The notes under the pieces are model-generated. The model was not told where the DNA came from, did no database searches, and saw only the letters and a program-made list of their open reading frames with translations. Position numbers and translations under genes: made by a program. This document shows, in pieces, positions 1 to 9,828 of a stretch of DNA of 64,000 bases (position 1 is the stretch's first letter; every line of letters starts with the position of its first letter). This stretch comes from Pararhodobacter aggregans (lineage in GTDB: Bacteria > Pseudomonadota > Alphaproteobacteria > Rhodobacterales > Rhodobacteraceae). The DNA lies in contig NZ_QDDR01000010.1 in the NCBI RefSeq assembly GCF_003075525.1, positions 144,814 through 208,813 of the forward strand, read 5' to 3'.

Positions 1-75
1 GGGCCCTTGTCTCCGGTTCGGGCCTATCTATGCCGCGTGTTCGGGGCGTGCAAGCCCTTTGCCCCTCTGCCGGGC

Positions 76-459
76 TCAGCCGGGCCGGTCGCAGACCGCC
101 GAGAGCTTGTTGCCGTCGGGGTCGCGCAAGTAGCAGGCGTAGAAATCGGGGCCATAGTCGCGCAGGCCCGGCGCCCCCTCGTCCGTGCCGCCGTGGCTCA
201 GGCCCGCGGCATGGCAGGCATCGACCGCGGCGCGGCTCGGGGCGATGAAGGCGGGCATCGAGCCGTTGCCGGCGCTGGCCGCGCGCCCGTCCCAGGGGCG
301 CATCACCCAGAAGACCGCCTGTTCCATCCCCGGCGCGCCGTAGCCAAGGCTCTGCGGTCCGGTCGAGAGGCGCAGGTAGCCCAGCGCGCCCAGCACCGCG
401 TCATAGAAGCGGGCCGCGCGCGTCAGGTCGTTCGAGCCCACGTCGACGTAGCGGATCAT
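76..459 (-). CDS. VOC (glyoxalase/bleomycin-resistance fold) family protein
   Basis: A 127-residue single-module VOC-fold protein. It opens with the usual strand-helix segment (about residues 3-23) and ends with the typical DPDGNK strand (113-118). VOC proteins are small cytoplasmic enzymes or binding proteins, often acting on aldehydes, aromatics or antibiotics. The metal-binding His expected in the first strand is Tyr4, and the Glu expected after DPDGN is Ser120, so a glyoxalase I type metal site is not evident and the substrate is unknown. The start was chosen because its ATG overlaps the stop of the upstream membrane-protein gene (ATGA), giving a two-gene operon. Confidence 0.8.
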   Translation of the reverse strand: MIRYVDVGSNDLTRAARFYDAVLGALGYLRLSTGPQSLGYGAPGMEQAVFWVMRPWDGRAASAGNGSMPAFIAPSRAAVDACHAAGLSHGGTDEGAPGLRDYGPDFYACYLRDPDGNKLSAVCDRPG

Positions 460-854
460 TCCTGATCCACATCGTCGACATCCGCCTGGCCGCTGATTCG
501 GCGCCGGATGATCGACCAGCTCATGCCGATGCCCAGCACCAGCGAGCCGATGAACACCGCCAGCCACTGGTTCAGCGCCGCGTTGCCGGTGCCGAGCAGG
601 CCGTAATAGACCAGCACCCAGATCACCGCGGCACAGAGCGCCAGCACCAGCCCCACGCCCAAAGGCCCGATCGAGCGGAAGGTCGCGCGCAGATAGACGA
701 CATAGCCCACCAGCAGCACCAGCCCGCCCAGCACGGTGACGGGCAGGTTGTCGGTGCCGTTCGCCCGGACCCAGTTGATGAAGTTCCACTGGGTCGGGTT
801 CCAGGTGGCGGCGAGCAGAATGAAGGCGATGAGCCAGCGCAGAAGAAAGGCCAT
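456..854 (-). CDS. DUF6524-type four-helix membrane protein
   Basis: A 132-residue integral membrane protein with four hydrophobic segments (about residues 4-16, 38-55, 63-88 and 93-115) and an acidic tail ending DVDDVDQE. I recognise the architecture as the small alphaproteobacterial family labelled DUF6524, which has no known function. The conserved start, with Trp residues around [11 protein letters not shown] (18-28), lies in a periplasmic or lumenal loop. The gene is divergent from purA across a 156-bp gap (855-1010) in which I see no clear operator. Its stop overlaps the start of the downstream VOC gene, so the two are probably co-transcribed. The family name is from memory. Confidence 0.7.
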   Translation of the reverse strand: MAFLLRWLIAFILLAATWNPTQWNFINWVRANGTDNLPVTVLGGLVLLVGYVVYLRATFRSIGPLGVGLVLALCAAVIWVLVYYGLLGTGNAALNQWLAVFIGSLVLGIGMSWSIIRRRISGQADVDDVDQE

Positions 855-1010
855 GATGAAAATCCTTGGTGTCCGATCCTCGATTGGTGCCCAACCTGCG
901 ACGCCCTGTCCAGTGCCCCTGCCCGCCCCCCCGATCAAAAGGGTGTTTCGCCCGGGCGCCCGTGTCGCTATAGAACGCACGGCTTCAGCGAACCGAGGAA
1001 GGATTCCGGC

Positions 1011-2309
1011 ATGGCCAACGTGGTTGTCGTAGGCGCCCAATGGGGCGACGAGGGCAAGGGCAAGATCGTCGACTGGCTCAGCGAGCGCGCGGATGTGATC
1101 GCGCGGTTCCAAGGGGGCCATAACGCCGGTCATACCCTGGTCATCGACGGCAAGGTCTACAAGCTGAACGCGCTGCCCTCGGGCGTGGTGCGGGGCGGCA
1201 AGCTGTCTGTCATCGGAAATGGCGTGGTGCTGGATCCCTGGCATCTGGTGGGCGAGATCGCCAAGATCCGCGAGCAGGGGGTGGAAATCAGCCCCGAGAC
1301 GCTGATGGTGGCCGAGAACACGCCGCTCATCATGCCCTATCACGGGGAACTCGACCGCGCGCGCGAGGCTTCGGCCGCGGGCTCGAAGGCCAAGATCGGC
1401 ACCACCGGGCGCGGCATCGGTCCGTGCTACGAGGACAAGGTCGGGCGCCGGGTGATCCGGGTCGCCGACCTCGCCGATCCGGCGACGCTGGAACTGCGGG
1501 TCGACCGGGCGCTCTTGCACCACAACCCCTTGCGGGCCGGTCTGGGGCTGGAGCCCATCGACCGCGACGCGCTGATCGCGTCGCTCAATGCCATCGCGCC
1601 GCAGATCCTGGAATATGCGGCCCCCGTGTGGAAGGTGATGAACGACCTGCGCCGGGCCGGCAAACGCATCCTCTTCGAGGGCGCGCAGGGCTCGCTTCTG
1701 GACATCGACTTCGGCACCTATCCCTATGTCACCTCGTCCAATGTCATCGCGGGTCAAGCCGCGACCGGCGTCGGCATGGGCCCGAACGCGATTGATTTCG
1801 TGCTGGGGATCGTCAAGGCCTATACCACCCGCGTCGGCGAAGGCCCCTTCCCGACCGAGCTGATGGACGATGACGGCGAGCGTCTGGGCACGCGCGGCCA
1901 TGAATTCGGCACCGTGACCGGGCGCAAGCGCCGCTGCGGCTGGTTCGATGCGGCGCTGGTGCGCCAGACCTGCGCCATTTCCGGCATCAACGGCATCGCC
2001 CTGACCAAGCTGGACGTTCTGGACGGGTTCGAGACGCTGAAGATCTGCGTGGGCTATGAGCTCGACGGCCAGACGCTGGATTACCTGCCGACGGCCGCCG
2101 ATCAGCAGGCCCGCTGCACGCCGATCTACGAGGAAATCGAGGGCTGGTCGGAATCGACCGAGGGCGCGCGCTCCTGGGCCGATCTGCCGGGCGCCGCGAT
2201 CAAATACGTCCGCCGGGTCGAGGAGTTGATCGGCTGCCCGGTGGCGCTGCTCTCGACCTCGCCCGAGCGCGACGACACCATCCTCGTCACCGATCCGTTC
2301 GAAGACTGA
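1011..2309 (+). CDS. purA: Adenylosuccinate synthetase
   Basis: This 432-residue cytoplasmic enzyme joins IMP and aspartate using GTP to make adenylosuccinate, the first committed step to AMP. Diagnostic motifs are the GTP P-loop [11 protein letters not shown] (residues 7-17), GGHNAGHT (about 35-42), the IMP-binding TTGRGIGP segment (about 130) and the C-terminal [10 protein letters not shown] guanine-binding segment. Length matches the family (about 430). An AGGAAGGA ribosome site lies seven bases before the ATG. The stop overlaps the next gene by one base, so the two are translationally coupled, and a strong terminator follows that gene. Confidence 0.98.
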   Translation: MANVVVVGAQWGDEGKGKIVDWLSERADVIARFQGGHNAGHTLVIDGKVYKLNALPSGVVRGGKLSVIGNGVVLDPWHLVGEIAKIREQGVEISPETLMVAENTPLIMPYHGELDRAREASAAGSKAKIGTTGRGIGPCYEDKVGRRVIRVADLADPATLELRVDRALLHHNPLRAGLGLEPIDRDALIASLNAIAPQILEYAAPVWKVMNDLRRAGKRILFEGAQGSLLDIDFGTYPYVTSSNVIAGQAATGVGMGPNAIDFVLGIVKAYTTRVGEGPFPTELMDDDGERLGTRGHEFGTVTGRKRRCGWFDAALVRQTCAISGINGIALTKLDVLDGFETLKICVGYELDGQTLDYLPTAADQQARCTPIYEEIEGWSESTEGARSWADLPGAAIKYVRRVEELIGCPVALLSTSPERDDTILVTDPFED

Positions 2310-2533
2310 TGGCGCTGTCCTATCGCACCCGCAAGCGCCTCTCGGTGCTGATCCTTCTGGTCGCGCTGCCGGCCTATATTGTCGTGGCCATCACGCTGGT
2401 GGGCCTGTTCGACCGGCCGCCGTTCCTGCTGGAACTGGCGATTTATGTCGGGCTGGGGGTGATCTGGGCCTTCCCCCTGAAGGCGATCTTCAAGGGGGTC
2501 GGCCAGCCCGATCCCGACGCCCCGGAAGAGTGA
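2309..2533 (+). CDS. DUF2842 small membrane protein
   Basis: A 74-residue protein with two hydrophobic segments (about 11-32 and 39-60) and a short charged tail. It matches what I recall of DUF2842, a family found almost only in alphaproteobacteria; no function is known. The ATG shares one base with the purA stop (TGATG), so its expression depends on purA translation. The operon closes 19 bases downstream with an intrinsic terminator. Confidence 0.8.
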   Translation: MALSYRTRKRLSVLILLVALPAYIVVAITLVGLFDRPPFLLELAIYVGLGVIWAFPLKAIFKGVGQPDPDAPEE

Positions 2534-2551
2534 CACGAGTCCTGGAATGAG

Positions 2552-2580
2552 AAAAGGCGCCGGTTTCCCGGCGCCTTTTT
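2552..2580. terminator. Bidirectional intrinsic terminator between purA operon and coiled-coil gene
   Basis: A perfect 12-bp stem AAAAGGCGCCGG / CCGGCGCCTTTT with a four-base TTTC loop, followed by T residues in the plus direction and preceded by A residues. It therefore ends transcription from both sides. It lies between the convergent ends at 2533 and 2599. Confidence 0.9.
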
Positions 2581-2598
2581 CATGGTCTTGGCGGCGTC

Positions 2599-5271
2599 TC
2601 AGGCCTGGGCGAAGCGCTTGGCCTGTTCGGCGAACTCGGACCCCGGCGCCAGCTCGAACTGGCCACGACGCGAGCGCTGCATGGTGCCCTGCCGCATCAG
2701 GAGGCCAAAGGTCCGCAGCAGATTCTCGCGCGAGCGGGTCATCGGCTGGCCGGTCGAGACGACATGGCGCATGACCTGCGGGCGGCTGAATTCCTCCAGC
2801 CCCTCGACATGGGTGACATAGGCCGCGGCGGCCTCGGTCAGCTCGGCCAGCGTGGTCAGATGCATCGGCCCGACGAAATCGCCGAAGGCCTTGCCGCGGG
2901 GCGCGGGGGTCACCACCGCCTCCTCGTCGAACAATTCCTCCATCGCCAGCGCGCCGGTGTTGATGCGGCGCGGGCGCACCAGCTCGGTCTCGGCCGGTTT
3001 GTCGATGCGCTGCTCGCTGACCAGGACCAGCGGCGGCTGGGCGTTGCGCGGACGTTCGGTGCGATGCACCTGCGGGCGGGCCGGACGGCGCGGCGCGCCC
3101 TCGTCGGCGGGCTCGTCGGCGCCACGGCGGACCGAGCGCTCCAGATCGGCGCGGTAGCGGGCGATCTCGTCGCGTTCCTCCTGTTCGGCGTCACGGGGGG
3201 CACCCGCTTCTTCCTCGGCGCGGGTGGCGACGACGGCGGCCTTGAGATGGCTCAACGTCGACTGGCGGCGCTGCGCCTCGGCGCCCGACAGCGCGCTGTC
3301 GGCCTGACTGATCAGCCGGTCGACCGAGGCGTCGGCCGCCTCGCCGCGCAGCAAGGCGCGGCGTTCGTTCTCGGCCCGGCGGGCGGTTTCGGCCTCGCGC
3401 TCGACGGCGGCGAGTTCGGCGACCAGCGCGGCTTCCTCTTCGGCGGTGAGGCCGGTCTCGCCCAGCGCTTCCGCCACACGGCGTTGCAGGGCGTCGTCGT
3501 CGGTCAGCGGTTCGTCGTCGTCGATGACCTCGGCGTCGGCCTCGGCCCGATCCGCGGCCTGAGCGGGCGCGGGGGTGTCGTCTTCCTCGTCATCCTCGTC
3601 GGCGAAACCCTCGGTGGCGAAGGCCGAAGCCGTCGATTGCACGGGTGCCGGGGGGGCCGCAGGCGCCGGGGTGGGTTCGCTGGTCACCGCCTGCGCGGCC
3701 AGCGCCGCGCGGACGGCGGCCGAGACATCGCTGCCGGAGCCTTGCGGCGCCGCGGCGGTTTCCGATTGCGGCGCGGGCTGGGGCGCGGGCTGGACCGGGG
3801 TGCTGCGCACCACGACGACCCGGCGAACCGGACGCTCGGCCGGCGCCGCACCGTCGCGCTTGGCGATCTCGGCGCGGATCTCGTCCTCCAGCTTGCGGCG
3901 CTCGGCGGCCAGGCGCTCGCGCTCGGCATCAGCGGCTTCGGGGGCAGTTGCCTCGGCCTCGGGGGTCTGGGTCTCCGCCGTGCGGCGCTCCAGCGAAGCC
4001 AGAGCCGCCGCCTCGATCGCCGCAAGCTCCGCTGTCGCCCGCGATTCCTGCTCGGCGGTGAGGCGGTCGGCTTCCAGACGAGCCGCTTCTTCAGCCGCCA
4101 GACGTTCAGCCTCCAGACGTGCCTCTTCCTCACCCGCCAGACGCTCAGCCTCCAGACGAGCCGCTTCCTCGGCCGCCAGACGCTCCGCTTCCAGACGAGC
4201 CGCTTCCTCAGCCGCGAGACGCTCAGCCTCCAGACGAGCCGCTTCCTCGGCCGCCAGACGCTCCGCTTCCAGCCGAGCCGCTTCCTCAGCCGCCAGACGC
4301 TCAGCCTCCAGCCGAGCCGCTTCTTCAGCCGCCAGCCGTTCCGCTTCCAGACGAGCCTCTTCCTCCGCAGCGAAACGCTTAGCCTCCAGACGGGCCTCTT
4401 CCTCAGCCGCCAGACGCTCCGCTTCCAGACGGGCCTCTTCCTCAGCCGCCAGACGCTCAGCCTCCAGACGAGCCTCTTCCTCGGCCGCCAGACGTTCGGC
4501 CTCCAGACGTGCCTCTTCCTCAGCCGCCAGACGCTCAGCCTCCAGCCGCGCCGCTTCCTCAGCCGCCAGCCGCTCCGCTTCCAGACGGGCCTCTTCCTCA
4601 GCCGCCAGACGCTCCGCTTCCAGACGGGCCGCTTCGTCGAAAGCCAGACGCTCGGCCTCCAGACGGGCCGCGTCCTCGGCGACCAGACGGGCCTCTTCCG
4701 CATCCGCCTCGGCCTGCGCCGTCGGCGCCTCGTCCTCCTCCTCGTCGAAGAGCGGCGCCTCGGGGGTCAGGGCGAGCGGCGCGGGCGCTGCCTCTTCCTC
4801 GGTCCCGTCCTCGTAGTCGCGGACCCGGGCCACGGCGGCGCGGATGCGCTGCAGCTTGGCCGAGATGCCGGAAATCGATCCCGCCTCGTCGCGCTCGGCC
4901 AGACCCGCGGCGGCCATCGGCGCCGAGACCATCGACGCGGCGGCGGCCACCGGCGCTGCGGCAGCGGGGCGCTGGTGCATCGTCGCCCGCGGCATCGGGG
5001 CTTCCTCGGCCGCCTCGATCTGCGGACGGAGAATCACGCCATTGTCCTGGATCTTGGCCTCGACCCGGCGCTTGATCTCGCGCTCGGCGATCTTGTGCAG
5101 CATCTCGGCGTCAGGCGTCGGCGGCTCGGCGCCGAAATAGCGATCCTCGGCGGCAAGGTCACGGAAATACTCGGCAATCGCCTTCATCGTGTCGAAAGGC
5201 TCGTCAAAACCCTCCAGCGTGCACGAGAAGGTGCCATAGGACACCGTCAGAATTTTGCTCGGACCGACCAT
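2599..5271 (-). CDS. Long Ala/Glu/Arg coiled-coil repeat protein, function unknown
   Basis: A 890-residue protein in three parts. The N-terminal region (about 1-85, beginning [19 protein letters not shown]) is a conserved block that I recognise from other Rhodobacterales but for which I know no function. Then comes a very acidic/basic low-complexity rod, including sixteen perfect-length 13-residue units of the type [13 protein letters not shown] (residues 202-409), predicted to form a long single helix or coiled coil. The C-terminal 95 residues form a compact winged-helix-like segment ([21 protein letters not shown]). There is no signal peptide or membrane helix. The chosen ATG has AAGGGA eight bases upstream; two upstream ATGs (5292, 5307) are possible but precede the conserved block. 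Proteins of this type are sometimes mislabelled CheA or lipoprotein; nothing here supports either. Confidence 0.75.
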   Translation of the reverse strand: MVGPSKILTVSYGTFSCTLEGFDEPFDTMKAIAEYFRDLAAEDRYFGAEPPTPDAEMLHKIAEREIKRRVEAKIQDNGVILRPQIEAAEEAPMPRATMHQRPAAAAPVAAAASMVSAPMAAAGLAERDEAGSISGISAKLQRIRAAVARVRDYEDGTEEEAAPAPLALTPEAPLFDEEEDEAPTAQAEADAEEARLVAEDAARLEAERLAFDEAARLEAERLAAEEEARLEAERLAAEEAARLEAERLAAEEEARLEAERLAAEEEARLEAERLAAEEEARLEAERLAAEEEARLEAKRFAAEEEARLEAERLAAEEAARLEAERLAAEEAARLEAERLAAEEAARLEAERLAAEEAARLEAERLAAEEAARLEAERLAGEEEARLEAERLAAEEAARLEADRLTAEQESRATAELAAIEAAALASLERRTAETQTPEAEATAPEAADAERERLAAERRKLEDEIRAEIAKRDGAAPAERPVRRVVVVRSTPVQPAPQPAPQSETAAAPQGSGSDVSAAVRAALAAQAVTSEPTPAPAAPPAPVQSTASAFATEGFADEDDEEDDTPAPAQAADRAEADAEVIDDDEPLTDDDALQRRVAEALGETGLTAEEEAALVAELAAVEREAETARRAENERRALLRGEAADASVDRLISQADSALSGAEAQRRQSTLSHLKAAVVATRAEEEAGAPRDAEQEERDEIARYRADLERSVRRGADEPADEGAPRRPARPQVHRTERPRNAQPPLVLVSEQRIDKPAETELVRPRRINTGALAMEELFDEEAVVTPAPRGKAFGDFVGPMHLTTLAELTEAAAAYVTHVEGLEEFSRPQVMRHVVSTGQPMTRSRENLLRTFGLLMRQGTMQRSRRGQFELAPGSEFAEQAKRFAQA
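4045..4668 (-). repeat. Sixteen tandem 39-bp units encoding 13-residue coiled-coil repeats
   Basis: Exactly 624 bp = 16 x 39 bp, in frame inside the coiled-coil gene. Each unit encodes a variant of [12 protein letters not shown](E/A). Unit 1 has LAFDEA, unit 8 has AKRFAAEEE and unit 16 has ADRLTAEQE, so the edges and one central unit are the most diverged, while central units are near-identical. This is a typical slip-replication minisatellite and its copy number is expected to vary between strains. Confidence 0.95.
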
Positions 5272-5408
5272 AGGAATTCGTCCCTTGTTCATACTCCGGT
5301 TCACCATGCCTGCGTCGACGGTACCTCAGTAAGGAGCCCAGAAGGTAATTTCTTGATCGGATTATGGCCATGCTTGCGCTTGGCTGCCCCAATTGACAAG
5401 AACAACGC

Positions 5409-6101
5409 ATGGCGCGCGCATTTGCAAAACCCCTGGGGATCACGCTTGTGGGAGGCGGCGGCACCGATGCCGCAAGCCTGTCGCGGGCCCTGAGCATCGC
5501 CCCCTCGCTGGTGGGCGTCGATGGCGGCACGGATGCGGCGCTGGCCCTGGGCTTCACGCCGGAGCTGGCCCTGGGCGATTTCGATTCGATCTCCGAGGCG
5601 GCGCGGGCGACGCTGGGCCCCGACCGACTGCGCCACGATCCCGATCAGGAGACGACCGATTTCGACAAGGCGCTGGCGCTGACCCGGGCGCCACTGATCC
5701 TGGGCGTGGGCTTCACCGGCGGGCGGCTCGACCATACGCTGGCGGCGATGTCGACGCTGGCGCAGAACCCGGACCGGCGGGTGATCCTGGATACCGGGCA
5801 TGATCTGGTGCTGCTCTGCCCGCCGCATCTGGTGCTGGATCTGGCGGCGGGGACGCGCGTCTCGCTCTACCCGCTGGCGCCGGTCCGCTGCGGATCGAGG
5901 GGGCTGCAATGGCCGACCGATCCGCTCTCTTTCGACCCGCTGGGCCGGATCGGCACCTCGAACGCGGCAACGGGCGGGCCAGTGACGCTGACCCCCTCGG
6001 CGCCCCGGATGCTGCTGCTCTTGCCGCCCGGGACGCTGGCGCCCCTCAGCGCCGCGCTGCGCGCCGCGCCGACCTGGCCAGCACCTGCTCGCGGGCAATG
6101 A
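5409..6101 (+). CDS. Thiamine pyrophosphokinase
   Basis: A 230-residue enzyme converting thiamine plus ATP to thiamine pyrophosphate. Motifs visible are GVDGGTDAAL (about residues 36-45), LGDFDSI (about 55-61), the acidic DQETTDFDKAL (about 79-89) and GGRLDHTLA (about 103-111), which together form the nucleotide and Mg site. The length fits the bacterial family. It is divergent from the coiled-coil gene (137-bp gap) and its 3' end overlaps the convergent transporter gene by 56 bp, so transcripts of the two have complementary tails. No TPP riboswitch was seen upstream. Confidence 0.9.
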   Translation: MARAFAKPLGITLVGGGGTDAASLSRALSIAPSLVGVDGGTDAALALGFTPELALGDFDSISEAARATLGPDRLRHDPDQETTDFDKALALTRAPLILGVGFTGGRLDHTLAAMSTLAQNPDRRVILDTGHDLVLLCPPHLVLDLAAGTRVSLYPLAPVRCGSRGLQWPTDPLSFDPLGRIGTSNAATGGPVTLTPSAPRMLLLLPPGTLAPLSAALRAAPTWPAPARGQ

Positions 6102-6981
6102 TATAGAGGCCCGAGGCGACGATGATCGCGATCCCGGCCCAGCTGAGCCGGTTCGGCCAATCGCCGAAGAACAGCCAGCCGAAGAGCACGGCATTGACGA
6201 TCTCCAGATAATGCAGCGGCGCCAGCGTGGCCGAGGGCGCCCAGCGCAGCGCATAGGTCATCGCCATATGCGAGACGCTGGCGGCGAGCCCCACGCCCAT
6301 CAGCCAGAACCAGATCTGCGGCGCGGGATTGGTCAGCATCAGCCCTTCCAGCCCCAGCCCGTGGCCCAGCGCCAGCGCCGGCAGCATCAGCAGCGTGCCC
6401 ATCCAGGCGGTATGGAATTGCATCGCCTCGGGCGGGACCTCCTGCGCGACGCGGCGGGTCAGCAGCATGTAGAAGGCGAAGAACAGCGCCGTCGCCAGGG
6501 GATAGAGCGCCACCACCCCGAAAGCCGCGAAATTCGGCTGAATGACCAGCAGCGCCCCCAGAAACCCCACGACCGAGGCCGCGATCCGCCGCGGGCCGAC
6601 CTGATCGCCGAACAGAAGCGCCCCCAATGCCAGCAGGATGAACGGCTCGATGAAGACGATGGCCAGCGCATCGGCCAAAGGCATCTCGCGCACCGCGCCG
6701 ACGAAAGCCGCGGTCGAGCCGATCAGCATCAGCGAGCGCCAGATGTTGAGCCAGACCAGCCGTCGGCTCAGCCTGAGCGACTGGCCCAGCACCAGCACGA
6801 CGGGCGCCATCAGCACGGCCTGAAAGACCATGCGGAAGAAGGTGACCTGGGCGATCGACACCTCCTGCGAGGCGATCTTCGACGAGACGTCGATCAGGGG
6901 AGCGATGGCGCAGAAGGCCAGCATCATGACGATGCCGAGGGGCACGCGATCGGAAGACAGGGTCGGGGTCAGGCTGCTCAT
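6046..6981 (-). CDS. DMT-family (EamA) transporter
   Basis: A 311-residue membrane protein with about ten hydrophobic helices arranged as two EamA repeats (about 12-145 and 160-300), the drug/metabolite transporter architecture. Such proteins usually export metabolites or amino acids. The second repeat ends with the common FFGDWPNRLSWAGIAIIVASG segment. The substrate cannot be inferred. It stands alone; the 3' end overlaps the convergent thiamine pyrophosphokinase gene by 56 bp. Confidence 0.88.
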   Translation of the reverse strand: MSSLTPTLSSDRVPLGIVMMLAFCAIAPLIDVSSKIASQEVSIAQVTFFRMVFQAVLMAPVVLVLGQSLRLSRRLVWLNIWRSLMLIGSTAAFVGAVREMPLADALAIVFIEPFILLALGALLFGDQVGPRRIAASVVGFLGALLVIQPNFAAFGVVALYPLATALFFAFYMLLTRRVAQEVPPEAMQFHTAWMGTLLMLPALALGHGLGLEGLMLTNPAPQIWFWLMGVGLAASVSHMAMTYALRWAPSATLAPLHYLEIVNAVLFGWLFFGDWPNRLSWAGIAIIVASGLYIIAREQVLARSARRAARR

Positions 6982-7340
6982 GCCACGGGGCTACGCGCTG
7001 GCCGCAATGCCGTCCACTCCGTTTGCGACATGCCGGGCAGGTTCTTGACCCCGGGCGGGATCGGCGAGTGACTGCCGGGGCAGGATGGCCGCGCAGGGCG
7101 GCCGCTCCCTGCCTCTGGCCGCCTGCCGGGCTTCACCTTTTCCAACCTCACCTCGGCCGACTTTCCCGTCCGCCCGCCTCATCCTTCCACAAATCGAACA
7201 AACGTCCCTGCCCCGAAAAACGTCTGACCTTCCGCCTTCTTTGTTCGTCAAATATCCTCAGGGGGGTCCGGGGGGCAGAATGCCCCCCGGCTTCCGGCGC
7301 CCGAGGCGCCCGCGTCAGCGGGGAACGAGGGCGAAATCCC
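6982..7340. other. 359-bp gene-free spacer with half of a dispersed hairpin repeat
   Basis: No supported gene. The right half (7236-7290) holds one arm of the repeat also seen near 16.7, 41.2 and 44.1 kb (CTTTGTTCGTCAAATATCC) followed by a perfect 10-bp hairpin CCGGGGGGCA/TGCCCCCCGG (7268-7290), probably the terminator of the serine dehydratase gene read on the minus strand. The stretch 7300-7340 repeats a sequence found again near 41.34-41.40 and 43.91-43.96 kb. The left half shows nothing recognisable. Confidence 0.6.
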
Positions 7341-8714
7341 TCAGCAGTTCGGCACGTTGACCGCCAGCCCGCCCAGCGCGGTTTCCTTGTATTTCTCGCT
7401 CATGTCGGCGCCGGTCTGGCGCATCGCCTCGATGCAATTGTCGAGCGGCATGAAATGCACCCCATCGCCGCGCAGCGCCAGCGAGGCCGCCGAGACCGCC
7501 TTGATCGCCCCCAGCCCGTTGCGCTCGATGCAGGGCACCTGCACCAGCCCCTTCACCGGGTCGCAGGTCATGCCCAGATGATGCTCCAGCGCGATCTCGG
7601 CCGCATTCTCGACCTGCTCGGGCGTGCCGCCCATCACCGCGCAGAGCCCCGCCGCCGCCATCGCCGCGGCCGAGCCGACCTCGGCCTGGCAGCCGCATTC
7701 GGCGCCGCTGATGCTGGCGTTGTGCTTTATCAGCCCGCCGATGGCCGCCGCGGTCAGCAGGAAATCCTCGATCTTCTCGCGCGACGCGCCCGGCACGTGG
7801 TCGAGGTAATAGCGGATCACCGCCGGCACCACGCCCGCCGCGCCATTGGTCGGCGCCGTCACCACCTGGCCGCCGGCCGCGTTCTCCTCGTTCACCGCCA
7901 TGGCATAGACCGACATCCAGTCGTTGATCACATGCGGCGCGGTCAGGTTGAGGCCGCGCTCGGCGATCAGCGCGTCATGGATCCCCTTGGCGCGGCGGCG
8001 CACCTTCAGCCCGCCCGGCAGGATGCCATCGGTGACCAGCCCGCGCTCGATACAGGCGTCCATCACCGCCCAGATCCGGGCGATCCCCGCCGACAGCGCC
8101 GCCGGGTCGCGCCGGGTCAGCTCGTTGGCGCGTTTCATCGTGGCGATGGACAGGCCCGAGTCGCGGGCCATGGCCAGCATCGCCTCGGCGCTCTCGAAGG
8201 GGAAGCGGATGGGCGGGCCCTTGGGGCCGCTGGCCGCGCCGTTCATCTCGGCCTCGGTCACCACGAAGCCGCCGCCGATGGAGAAATAGGTCTCTTTCAG
8301 GATCACGTCGCCCTGGCCGTCGGTGGCCATCAGGATCATGCCATTGGCATGGCCGGGCAGCGCCGGGCCGTAATCGAAGATCAGATCGGCCTCGGGGTCG
8401 AAGCGCAGGGGCGGCAGGTCGGGGGGGCTGACGGTTTTCGTCGCCCGGATCTCGGCCAGCACCGCCTCGGCCCGCTCGCCGTCGTAGCTTTCGGGCAAAA
8501 ACCCGGCCAGGCCGAGGATCACCGCCCGGTCGGTGGCATGGCCCACGCCGGTGAAGGCGAGCGAGCCGTGCAGCGAGGCGCGCAGCCCCGCCGCCTGGAA
8601 CGGCGAGCCGCGCAGCCGGTCGAGGAACCGGCCCGCCGCGACCATCGGCCCCATCGTATGCGAGGACGAGGGGCCGACGCCGATCTTGAAGATGTCGAAG
8701 ACGGAGAGGAACAT
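7341..8714 (-). CDS. sdaA: L-serine ammonia-lyase, iron-sulfur type
   Basis: A 457-residue single-chain enzyme that deaminates L-serine to pyruvate with a 4Fe-4S cluster. The N-terminal beta domain has [13 protein letters not shown] (about 12-24). The alpha domain carries the cluster cysteines in [18 protein letters not shown] and VPCIERNG. The chain ends ...VNVPNC: a C-terminal Cys, as in the Legionella enzyme where the terminal Cys folds back to cap the cluster iron. The start [12 protein letters not shown] is supported by GGAG eleven bases upstream and by alignment to the family N-terminus; an upstream ATG at 8753 is less likely. It appears monocistronic. Confidence 0.95.
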   Translation of the reverse strand: MFLSVFDIFKIGVGPSSSHTMGPMVAAGRFLDRLRGSPFQAAGLRASLHGSLAFTGVGHATDRAVILGLAGFLPESYDGERAEAVLAEIRATKTVSPPDLPPLRFDPEADLIFDYGPALPGHANGMILMATDGQGDVILKETYFSIGGGFVVTEAEMNGAASGPKGPPIRFPFESAEAMLAMARDSGLSIATMKRANELTRRDPAALSAGIARIWAVMDACIERGLVTDGILPGGLKVRRRAKGIHDALIAERGLNLTAPHVINDWMSVYAMAVNEENAAGGQVVTAPTNGAAGVVPAVIRYYLDHVPGASREKIEDFLLTAAAIGGLIKHNASISGAECGCQAEVGSAAAMAAAGLCAVMGGTPEQVENAAEIALEHHLGMTCDPVKGLVQVPCIERNGLGAIKAVSAASLALRGDGVHFMPLDNCIEAMRQTGADMSEKYKETALGGLAVNVPNC

Positions 8715-8815
8715 GGGGAAAGGCTCCGCGAGGGTTTCGCGAAGCCTAGCCATCGCGCCCGGAACCGGACGCCCGCCAGCGACCCCTCGCCCGCCGATTG
8801 CGGCTTGAGCGCGGG

Positions 8816-9295
8816 TCAGAAGGCCTCGGGCCGGACCTCGCGCGCCATATGGTCAAGGACGGCGTTGACGAATTTCGATTCCTTGCCTTCCGGGAAGAAG
8901 GCCTGGGCGATCTGCACGAATTCGGTGATGATGACGCGCGGCGGCGTCTCGGTCTCGACCAGTTCGGCCCCGGCGGCGCGAAAGAGGGCGCGCAGCGTCG
9001 GGTCGATACGGGCAATCGGCCATTTGGCGACCAGCGCCCGGTCGGTCAGCTGGTCGATGGTGCCCTGCTGGTCAACGGCCTTGTCCACCAGCGTGCGGAA
9101 CAAGGACACATCGGCCTCGACCCAGGTCTCGTCCTCGCCTTCGGCGCCGATGCGGTAATTCTCGAATTCGGCGCGGATCTTGTCGACGGTCTGGCCCGAG
9201 CTTTCCATCTGGAAAAGCGCCTGCACGGCGTAGAAACGCGCCGCCGAGCGCAGCGCGCGTTTTTCCTGCGCGCGTTGGTCCTTGGCGGTGGTCAT
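8816..9295 (-). CDS. nusB: Transcription antitermination protein NusB
   Basis: A 159-residue all-helical RNA-binding protein. With S10/NusE it binds boxA RNA and prevents premature termination in rRNA operons. Typical features are the N-terminal R-SAARFYAVQALFQ helix and the C-terminal block (P)RVIITEFVQIAQAF...KFVNAVLDHMA. It is slightly longer than E. coli NusB (139), as usual in alphaproteobacteria. It is the last gene of the ribB-ribH-nusB operon and overlaps ribH by four bases (ATGA). Confidence 0.97.
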   Translation of the reverse strand: MTTAKDQRAQEKRALRSAARFYAVQALFQMESSGQTVDKIRAEFENYRIGAEGEDETWVEADVSLFRTLVDKAVDQQGTIDQLTDRALVAKWPIARIDPTLRALFRAAGAELVETETPPRVIITEFVQIAQAFFPEGKESKFVNAVLDHMAREVRPEAF

Positions 9296-9825
9296 GCCTT
9301 GGCTCCCCCGTCGGCCAGCTGGATCGTCTCGCCCAGCGGACGGAAGCCGACCGCGCCTTTCGGTTTGCCCCAGCGCTGTTGCAGCGCGATGAGATGCAGC
9401 GCGGCGGCCGCAGCGCCGCCGCCCTTGTCCTGCTCACCGGCGCGAACCGCAGCCTGTTCGTGGTTCTCCACGGTCAGGATGCCGTTGCCGAGGCAGCAGC
9501 CCTGCAGCGACAGCAGCGTCAGCCCGCGCGAGCTGTCGTTGCAGACGGTGTCGTAATGCGTGGTCTCGCCGCGGATGACGCAGCCCAGCGCGACGAAGCC
9601 GTCGAAATTGGCCATCCGCCAGGCCTGGCTGATGGCCGCCGGAACCTCCAGCGCGCCGGGGACCTCGATCAGGTCCCAGCTGCCGCCGGCCTCCTCGATG
9701 GTCGCCTTGGCCCCGGCGATCAGGTCATCGGCGATGTCGCGGTAATAGGGCGCGACGACGATCAGCAGTTTCACCGGCTTGTCGAAGCGCGGCAGCGGCA
9801 GGGTGTAGTGGCTGGCTCCGGCCAT
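9292..9825 (-). CDS. ribH: 6,7-dimethyl-8-ribityllumazine synthase
   Basis: A 177-residue enzyme that condenses the ribB product (dihydroxybutanone phosphate) with the ribityl-diaminopyrimidine to form lumazine, the riboflavin precursor. Recognised by VVAPYYRDIADDLIAGA (about 24-40), the VPGALEVPAAI segment, and GCVIRGETTHYD with the catalytic His (about 90-101). The C-terminal 20 residues extend beyond a typical lumazine synthase. It lies three bases after ribB and overlaps nusB. Confidence 0.97.
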   Translation of the reverse strand: MAGASHYTLPLPRFDKPVKLLIVVAPYYRDIADDLIAGAKATIEEAGGSWDLIEVPGALEVPAAISQAWRMANFDGFVALGCVIRGETTHYDTVCNDSSRGLTLLSLQGCCLGNGILTVENHEQAAVRAGEQDKGGGAAAAALHLIALQQRWGKPKGAVGFRPLGETIQLADGGAKA

Positions 9826-9828
9826 GGC

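Noticed and set aside
2764..5493. A 909-codon open frame opposite the coiled-coil gene
   Set aside because: It is the mirror of a GC-rich 39-bp repeat; the other strand has conserved terminal domains and a ribosome site.
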